DNA of 64,000 nucleotides from assembly GCF_026213295.1 (NCBI RefSeq), contig NC_079427.1, forward strand, positions 27,917,746-27,981,745. Reading direction: 5' to 3'. Made by a program: the position numbers and the translations under genes. Positions 56,737 to 64,000 of this stretch are shown piece by piece (within the stretch, counting starts at the first letter, position 1; each line of letters opens with the position of its first letter). The notes below the pieces were generated by a model. The model made no database searches. It was given only the letters and a program-made list of their open reading frames with translations, and was not told where the DNA came from. The stretch comes from Gadus chalcogrammus. Taxonomy: Eukaryota > Chordata > Actinopteri > Gadiformes > Gadidae.

Positions 56737-59374
56737 AGTCCATATTTTCAAATTTCAAATAATAACTTTTTTTTATTATTTGGCCTGTGAACATTATATA
56801 ATATATTTATTTTTACTTGAAGATAGACAACAAAAGCTTCCCAATTCTATTGAGATAACATTTTTCAGTGTCAATCTTAAAAACAAACAGTTACAGCAAT
56901 TTACATTTATGGAATGTGGAAGAACGGTATATGTCCAGTTAATGTGGAATAACAGTATAAGTCCAATTCATCATATCAATTCAAACCACTGGAGATCTAA
57001 TTCCTTTATCTTAGTTTTAATACAGTAACAGAGCCTTCAAGAAAATAACCACTTCATTCTTTAATTTTTTTTTATTTAACACCAACCTCACTTAGAGAGC
57101 GCATAAATACTCACACCATTCATTCATTTAATAAATAAATACATACATCCATACATAAATACCTATATTATTATTATTATTATAATAATTATTATTATTA
57201 TATATCAGATCGCGATTCTGGGGATGCTTTCTACTCTTCACGTTCTAATTTTTCATAAAATGATTGGGCCTCCGCTGGCATGTAGGCTAGCATTGTCATG
57301 AGGTCATGGTGCTTCTCCTTTTTGACAGGGAGAGGGTCCTCGTATGCGCGAGCGTATGTGGTGGAAAACAAGGGAGCTTGAGGTGGTTGTTTCTTCCTCT
57401 GCTTGGTGATCAGCCAAGTCTTCCATCCCTCATAGTGGCTGTGGCTGCCTTTTGTGTGGACACACCATGGATCAGCAGCTGAAATCATGATTCAACAAGA
57501 AATTCAATTAAGATTACCCAACATATCCCCAACACTGATAATCTCAGAAACCCAACTCATCAGTTTTTACCTGTCACTTTCAACCACATCATGGATGTGA
57601 TTAGGAAGCCAGGTGGACACTTTAGAGTAGCATCAGGGAGCTGTCTGAAGTCTGCACACTGCATTTCTATCACGCTGAATGGCTGCTGCCTGGCTCCCCG
57701 GATCATCTCGGTGACATCGCTGGGGGTGTAGAGCGTGGAGACCTTACGCCTCTTCTCCAGCGTGGCAAAGGAGCGGTCACAGGGAAGGAAGGAGTGACCA
57801 GATACCATGAACTTCTGCTCTATCTGGCTGAAGTACCCTCTAGATACGAGCAGGGCCATGAGGTTAAGTACTCTCCGGTTATTGTTCTGCCCACAGCATC
57901 GGTCACTATAGATGATAAGTTTCCTTTCCTTCGCCTGGACAAGGGGAGCAAAAGATGCTTCTGCCCACTTCAAAAGGCAGCTTGCCACCTCTATTGAACC
58001 TCTGCGCGCAATGCCCTCATGCCAGAGGCACATTGTAGGAGGACTGCCGGTGCCCATCTCCTGGATGCAGAAGTTATAGTTCGCCAGCTGTCGTTGGTAG
58101 TACACGTTGGAGTGTGTCAGGTTTGGCGTGTACACTACCCCCTGCATGTCAATACAAATTACATGGCAGTCGTTATTGGCTTTGGCCCACTCTGTGTCAG
58201 CCTGCAACTGGGAGTATGCTTTTTCAGCCTTGCGATGGTGAAGCTCACTCTCAGCTGCAATCTTTGATCTTTCTCCGTCGGTTGTAGCCGCTGTTAATTT
58301 GGAGAACAGGGCGTCACATTTCACACAAGTATCACTTCTTGGCTGCCCAAAACAGAGGTTCTGCTGCTTGAAGATGTCCCTATAGAGCCAGAACTTTGCA
58401 GTGGATGTTGGATTGTTTTCCTTGTACAGGCGGTACATGCGGAGCAGGTTTTAATCAGGGCTCCCTCTCCACATCTCCCTTCACCCGTGAGTAGTGGTTC
58501 GGTTGGCGTGGGAAACTCAGGATATGCTCTCTTATCTCCTCTCTCACTGCAGGATGAATGCTATGAGGCCTAAAAAAAACACAACTCATGGACAAGGGAA
58601 ATATAATAAACTATGCTGGTCTGTTTTGCACAATTGATTGTTTCTGTGACCATATGTGTAATTCTAACATAGGATTTTGTTTTAACATACAATCATTAAG
58701 ATCCACATGTTGAAACGATACAAAGAATAATCATACTTTATAATTGCATAGCACTTCACTTCTGATATCGATCTCAAAGCGCAAAAATATGTTTCCTGAC
58801 AGCATGAAGTCTTTCACGATAACACTTAGACTAGGCTTGGATAATAACTTACCTGTTCTTGTGCTTTCCTCTTAAGTCCTCTAATGGAGATCTGACTTCA
58901 GCTACCTGCTCTGTTCCCTCAGTCTGACTGCCTAACTTTTCTTGAATAACCTTTTCAAATATAAGTAACTTTAAGTAAATATGTTATGGAAAATGTATCT
59001 CATTAAAAGCATGCATGTAATGAAAAGTTAAATGGAAAACATAAGGCTATATAAAACTTGCCTGTAGGCGACTGTTGGTCAGTTGAAAGACTGACATAAA
59101 TGTGAGCTTACAAACGCTCAGTCTTTTGCCTCCTTGTTGGACATGGTACTTAAAGGTGTACCTCCTCTTTGGAACTTCAGTGTCAGGCCCACGTTGCCGG
59201 CGTCTCCATTTTCATCAGTGGACATAAACGTTTTTTCCGCGTGAGACTATTTTAAAGTTTAAAATACTAGTATTTATCGCGCGACCACCACCCCCAAACT
59301 GCTTCTGTATACAACGTGTCACACATACATTCATGTTATATGGTTATCTTGTTTTTTAAATTTTTTGGACTTAT
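56737..59374 (-). mobile_element. 2.6 kb DNA transposon (DUF7869-type) inserted in gag
   Basis: Seen: gag is readable up to 56736 and again from about 59388. GACGAAGAACCATATAAGTC at 56721 and TGGACTTATACGGTTTTTCG at 59366 are inverted, about 20 of 22 bases. The shared TATA at both edges could be the target duplication with ends AGTCCA. Exact ends are uncertain by 10-20 bp. The transposase gene lies inside on the same strand as gag. Confidence 0.6.
57231..59221 (-). pseudogene. DUF7869-type putative DDE transposase, copy 2
   Basis: Seen: exons from right to left give KRRYTFKYHVQQGGKRLSVC, AEVRSPLEDLRGKHKNR, AVREEIREHILSFPRQPNHY, then (57560-58438) FKQQNLCFGQPRSDTCVKCD, ICIDMQGVVYTPNLTHSNVY (Asp), TMCLWHEGIARRGSIEVASC, IYSDRCCGQNNNRRVLNLMA (Asp), SGHSFLPCDRSFATLEKRRK and IEMQCADFRQLP; the last exon is 57231-57488. 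Splice sites are mostly good (one GC donor, GCAAGT). Same order of motifs as copy 1 at 36560-38390 but clearly divergent. The Glu seen in GHTQMECD of copy 1 is Pro here, while Cys-Asp and a later Glu are shared, so the third catalytic residue may be that Asp or the later Glu. A stop near 58445 breaks the gene. Confidence 0.73.
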
Positions 59375-59387
59375 ACGGTTTTTCGTC

Positions 59388-59993
59388 GCATGGGTTCACT
59401 TGGTGATCAAGGTTTCAATATCGCGGTGTCGCCTATTGTTATTTTCGGGCATTGCTCAATTTGACACGACTGTGAGGTGGTTGTAATTGGTATTGTTGGT
59501 ACAGCGCTAGACGCTGTACCTGAAGCACCGAGTTGATTCGATTCTTTGGATTTTCGGGTTGCGATTGCTATTGTGGTGAGTTCGGTGTCGTCTAGTCCGT
59601 TATCTGTGGGCAGTTTGGAAACAATCCTGTACAGTCTTGGTTAACGGAAAGTCCTACTTTACGCGCTAGTTTCTGCAATCTGTTTAGGTCTATAACGAGT
59701 TGACGTTGGCTCCATACACAAAGTGTAGCGAGGACGGTTTTGTCTTTTATGTTGTTTTGGGCTGTTTTAATAGCGTCGAATTCTGCGGCTGTTAACTCTA
59801 TTTCAGTCATTAATTTATCAACATGTTCTGCATTACTAGTTGCTGTTATGTTCAACAGAGCTGTTCTATACAATTCTGGCCAATCTGGGTTGATTTGCAT
59901 AGTTTTTTTGAAAATGTTAGATGCGATTTCTTGAGTTAAGTCTTGTTTAGCTGGTTTCGGTATTGGGTGTCTTTTTTTTCCGTGCGAATCCAT
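59388..59993 (-). pseudogene. gag: Retroviral gag: matrix second half and linker
   Basis: Seen: a 133-codon frame (ends 59592) with MQINPDWPELYRTALLNITA and VLATLCVWSQRQLVIDLNRL, helix-rich, then a shift into a Ser/Thr/Pro-rich stretch up to 59388. Position and composition fit matrix and the p12-like linker; the sequence is not otherwise recognised. Confidence 0.6.
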
Positions 59994-60055
59994 GCATCAA
60001 AACAATTCTGTGTGTAATGAAAATCCCATTTCGGATCTGGTCAAGATGTTATTGT

Positions 60056-60322
60056 TTATTTTAATTCTTGTAGTTTGCAAGAATCAAAAGAACCACCCAT
60101 TGGCCAACTGCCATCTGTCCATTCGTACACATCATAAGTAAATGGAAAGACCGAGTATATGCCTTCTTCTCTCAAAACTGTATCTGCGGGGGATCTTGGT
60201 GGCACTATAGGATCGTTTTTTTTCTTACCATAGCAGGTTCTTACCAGGTCCGATCTTTTTTTAATTCGCTTAGATACCGTTATTGTCACCTTAGCATCCC
60301 GTTTTGATGAATGGGCGCCCAT
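60056..60322 (-). pseudogene. gag: Retroviral gag: matrix N-terminus with myristoylation-type start
   Basis: Seen: an ATG at 60322 starts MGAHSSKRDAK, matching the MGxxxS N-myristoylation pattern, followed by a basic stretch (SKRIKKRSDLVRTCYGKKK) and SWPMGGSFD. I choose this start over the longer frame from 60445 because of the Gly-2 signal and Gag position. It ends at 60056, out of frame with 59993. Confidence 0.65.
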
Positions 60323-60862
60323 TTTACTCTTCCTTATGTGGGAGTCAGACGTTCTCTTGGAAAGAGAACACAAACAAATTAATACAAATAAAGGAATACA
60401 CACACAGCTGATACAACAGATAGGGATATACGAAACAAAACACAATCACTTGGGTTATAGTTTTACTTCATGAATTCTTTAATGCTAAAAGTATGTTAAT
60501 GTTATTTAATAATTTTAAAACATGTGGAACTCAATGTAAATGGATATCACAGATCTGTTTGATAAAGAAACAAAGAAATGTTACCTAACTGAATGATATT
60601 AATATATTTTGTACAAAATTTGTAAATCAGAGTAAAGTCAATGCCTCAAAGGAGCCTGATTTATTTATTTCTATGTTAGTTTCAGGGTACTCACTCGTGG
60701 TTTGTCAATCAAACCGGTTTGAAGAAAAAACTTCTGTAGAGTTGAATGGTCCTCTGCCTCTGGATCAGTGTCCTGAACTGCTACGTTTTTCGGGCATGCG
60801 TTCCTTGGACATTGCTATTTATCTGAAAAAAATCTATACGATCTCTCAGATCATATTAATAC
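60323..60862. other. Expected retroviral leader; no 5' LTR recognised
   Basis: The 5' LTR and primer site should lie here. I find no TGG primer site next to a CA-ending LTR and no copy of the sequence at 50169-50374. The 5' LTR seems lost. Confidence 0.35.
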
Positions 60863-61040
60863 CAACCCAGTCTCACCAATATGCGTACAGATCGCACGGT
60901 TTGACACTTTCAAAATGCGTGCAGTACATACGCCAAATGACCATTTTGCGTGCATATGATACGCAAAACCCAGCATTAACTACTGTGGAGGGCGGATGCG
61001 TCCATTTCGCATGCATATGATGCGCAAAACCCAGCATTAA

Positions 61041-61310
61041 CTGAATGGGAAATGCAATATTTTAGGACAGATTCACCATTAAACGTGTTTCTAATGACAT
61101 TTCTAGCGAGAAATTTACTTTTTCCTTGATTAATCTTCAGTCAGTGAATGTGTATGATCTTTATTAATCTTTATTATCTGAATGGGAAATGCAATATTTT
61201 AGGACCGATTCACCGTTAAACGTGTTTCTAATAACATTTCTAGCGAGAAATATACTTTTTACTTGCATAATCTTCAGTCAGTGATTGTGTCTAATCTTTA
61301 GTTTTATAGT
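61041..61310. repeat. Tandem duplication, 137 bp period
   Basis: Two copies beginning CTGAATGGGAAATGCAATAT at 61041 and 61178, differing at scattered bases. Confidence 0.85.
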
Positions 61311-61664
61311 TATTAAGAAGATTCTATCGGCTCGCTCGCATGTTTCAACAACGTCAGGTTGTTAGGGATGCTGCTTTCGCTAAACTAGCAGCTCACGTGT
61401 TTCCTGCGTTTGTGTTATTAAACCGTTACTTTATGTAACTTTTAATGATATCATCTTGTTCGAAACACGTATATCTGAGAGCCAACCCAGTCGCCAAAAG
61501 CATACGTTGACAGTGTACGTTTTCGTGAACACTGGATTACGTCGCATTTCAACATAAAATAGCGTGTTATACACACACACACATACACACACACACATTG
61601 CATTTCACTGCTAAATAAATTAATGAATACTAAGGCAGAATAAAGAATAAATTAATTCATTATC

Positions 61665-62075
61665 GTTCAACTTCAACATGTGTTATTACAGTATAGAGTG
61701 GTGGAGGGATGACGTATGTTGGCCAACCCGGAAGTGAGCGTCGCCCTGGGTTCCCTTGACAAAAAGCGGTTTGGTGGTTGCTATCAACCACCCCCTCTAA
61801 TCCTTACATGGCTCTAAAAACCACGCGGCAAAGGAGCTGCCGTCAATTGTGTTGTTTTTGTCGTAAACTAGGGTCCGATGGTTAAAAAATAGACAGATAT
61901 TCCAAGGTCCAATTCCAGCTTGGATGTTTTTATTTTCTGCAGTTTAGACTTCTTCTATAACCTATTTTTGAAAGCAAAACACCAAGCTCATTGATTTAAC
62001 GAGGCAGGGTTATTTGAAACAATTTATTAAATAAATATTTGTGAGGTCATTCCTTCTCCTGAGTTTGCTTCCTAT
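61665..62075 (+). mobile_element. Fragment of the foldback-type element
   Basis: GAGTGGTGGAGGGATGACGT, GGTGGTTGCTATC, CCCCCTCTAATCCTTACATG and the following 250 bp match, inverted, 44800-45330. The part around the extra 200 bp of 42890-43080 is absent here too. Confidence 0.8.
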
Positions 62076-62399
62076 TTATGTCTAGTGTACACCCCTACTG
62101 TCCACAAGCATCCCCCCCCCTCCCCATATGGATTTGGAGAATTGTTGCCACGTTCCAGTGGTGGAGGTATCATATATATGAAAGAGGGCATTCAATTATA
62201 CTACAATGATCAATTAGGAGGCCGAAGCCCTAAAGGAAGTGATGCAATAGGTGACTGAGTCGAGAAAATGTAAGTAAGCTGTACCTTGGGGTCTCTTATA
62301 TATCAAAGGGTGTCTCAAAGGACGCATACGCTTCAACCTTCAAGCATTTTGAAAGTGTCAAACCGTGCGATCTGTACGCATATTGGTGAGACTGGGTTG

Positions 62400-63650
62400 A
62401 TTAATACAACTCAGCAGTAAATCTATTACAATCGCATTCGAATACATTTAGAATTTCGGGACGGCGTAAAACTGCTTCTCCAGCGCTGTGGAGAGAAGAA
62501 GGGTCTACAAGAGGTTGTAGACAACATGAAAGCAAAGCATGGAATGAAAGGATAGAAACACGGCGCGAAAAATACATAACATAACTATTGGGATGAGACA
62601 CAACGATGTTCTTTATATATTTTTTCTTTTCACAACCGAGGGGGGCCTATACCCTCATGTGTTTCAGTGCCATACTTACCTGCTGGCACTGTTTTCGTCC
62701 GTAAAGGCCGGACGTTATCTCTCTATTATATTTAGTTTTACGACTCGTCCGCTTTTCTGAAATAAGATACGTTTAGTAACATGACAAGAAAAGTTGAACA
62801 GTGGTTAAATCAAATTTTCCGCCGTCTTTAGGTTGGGAGGCTCCTCTATTTTGTGTACATTGATTAATTCAGGCTCAAACAACATGAGGCCACTCTATTC
62901 ATCCTACTTGGTCTTCCCGTGGGTGCAATCATCACCCCTATTTGAAATAGACCTCTTGTCTATATTCATCATACCAGTGAAAGGGCCGCGAGCAGTGCAA
63001 AAGCGGTTTTCAAAGGTCCGGGTCAGAATTGCTTATCTTCCGAGGGACATACACTACCCATTCATCTGAGGTCCAAAACTGGTTGGCCGTATGTGGGATC
63101 CCAAACTGGTTTATTACTACTTACTGAATGGAATTTTCTTGGAATTCTTACCAACCTAACTCTATCAATGTACCTAGTTCTCTGGAGGGTTTTTACCCTT
63201 AATGAGGGTTGTATTTTAGCGAGTAGAGCCAATACAAAGGAATCTCCAATGGTACAGGACTTCCACTCGGATAGGAAACTCAAAACGTTGCAGTCCAAGT
63301 CGTGATAAACCTCCACCAACACTCCTACATACGTCACATAACAAGAGAGAGTCTGCAGTGCGGAATCTTGCTAATGATCCACAAGGCACAAGCTCACCAT
63401 TCGTAGGAACAAACAGTGTACTACCGGCCAATCCTTGATGCCTACGTAGTACGGATCATCAATTCGTAAGGATACCTAATTCTTGGATATTTTAGCAAAA
63501 AATATCAGACAGAGCCTCCGCCTAAACAAGAATTTAAATGAAAACTCATGCTTTTAGATCGCTCTTCCCGAGGGCGTCATATTCACTCTTATATAAAATA
63601 AACCACTTGTATACATTCATCATACCAGAGGCAGGGCAATGATGTCCTGC
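62400..63650. other. No gene recognised
   Basis: No element ends or convincing frames seen. ATTCATCATACCAG occurs at 62966 and 63618, so parts may be repeats. Confidence 0.35.
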
Positions 63651-64000
63651 TGACAGCGCCCCCTCCTATCGATGCCGTAAATATGTGACGAGATGCCCTC
63701 TCTGTGATCACAGCTCTCCGTGGCTACGGAGGATTGCATTTCTCCACAGCCGTCGAAGTCCTCATATGCGATATGAACGACATTTATCCAGAGTGGGCCA
63801 AGCGCGAAAAAATTGCCTGTGTGATCCTGTCTCTATTGTTTTGTGTGATTTGACTGGCAGTTTGTCTGCTTATAGGTCGGAATGAAGCGGCCACCGATTA
63901 TTGACAGGATGGGTACTTTATTCTACCGGACTCGTTCGCTTCTTCACTAGACACACGCGCTACCGCTCGCTCTCCTCGCTCGTCCACTCGCTCGCTGACG
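63651..64000. repeat. Second copy of the 31.8 kb repeat and start of its palindrome
   Basis: Matches 31790-32075 in direct orientation, then CTACCGGACTCGTTCGCTTC and a jump to GCTCGTCCACTCGCTCGCTG, which corresponds to the middle of palindrome B at 32375-32395. The copy therefore lacks most of palindrome A. The window ends inside it. Confidence 0.8.

Larger units (their letters stand above)
60863..62399. mobile_element. hAT-like element, 1,537 bp, perfect 8 bp duplication
   Basis: Seen: CAACCCAGTCTCACCAATAT at the left and its reverse complement at the right, matching over about 56 bp; flanked both sides by ATTAATAC. No transposase. Inside are a tandem duplication of 137 bp (61041-61177 and 61178-61310), a short (CA)n (61570-61605), and 61665-62075, which is a fragment of the foldback element at 42-46 kb. 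Confidence 0.87.

Overview
The window looks like repeat-rich DNA from a teleost fish. Introns use GT-AG (and some GC-AG) sites, and there are long (CA)n, (GA)n and (TA)n tracts. Nearly every recognisable coding stretch belongs to a fish mobile-element family: hAT, PIF/Harbinger, Merlin, CACTA-like, pogo, Ty1/copia, L2-type LINE, or gamma/epsilon-type endogenous retrovirus. I see no conserved single-copy host gene, no tRNA or rRNA gene and no CRISPR. The species cannot be named from sequence alone.

Layout. 0.9-24.5 kb: two adjacent minus-strand genes, a tnp2-like (CACTA/EnSpm-type) transposase followed by a DUF4806-type gene, both broken by later insertions. A solo LTR with a CCGG duplication sits inside a DUF4806 exon. 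A 5'-truncated LINE and a minus-strand provirus (two LTRs, Trp-type primer site, decayed integrase, leader minisatellite) lie in a DUF4806 intron. A 10.16 kb element with about 1.1 kb terminal inverted repeats and an 8 bp target duplication splits the transposase reading frame. That element carries a five-motif Merlin/IS1595-type transposase gene, an opposite-strand coiled-coil/acidic gene and a nested hAT, which itself contains a hAT MITE.

25.2-28.1 kb: a Ty1/copia pol remnant and an L2-type LINE tail. 28.85-46.3 kb: a large foldback-like element with about 1.4 kb inverted arms. Its left arm is interrupted by a 12.95 kb CACAG-ended element carrying a six-exon SAMD3-like gene copy, and inside that gene's introns lie a DUF7869-type transposase gene, a pogo fragment, a hAT MITE and long palindromes. 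A hAT of 1,233 bp interrupts the inner part of the same arm.

46.97-50.17 kb: a PIF/Harbinger element with 19 bp terminal repeats, hit by a solo LTR and by a 298 bp MITE within its transposase. 50.4-60.4 kb: a minus-strand endogenous retrovirus (gag, pro, pol, start of env) with many breaks, a 504 bp Harbinger-type MITE in integrase and a 2.6 kb transposon of the same DUF7869-type family in gag. 60.9-62.4 kb: a hAT-like element with an 8 bp duplication. 63.65-64.0 kb: a second copy of the palindrome-associated repeat at 31.8 kb.

The insertions are ordered by nesting: target duplications and interrupted reading frames give a relative history up to four levels deep. The most interesting ideas are that DUF4806, SAMD3-like and coiled-coil genes are cargo or second genes of transposons, and that the DUF7869-type family is a fish DNA transposon. 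These are inferences from arrangement, not proven.
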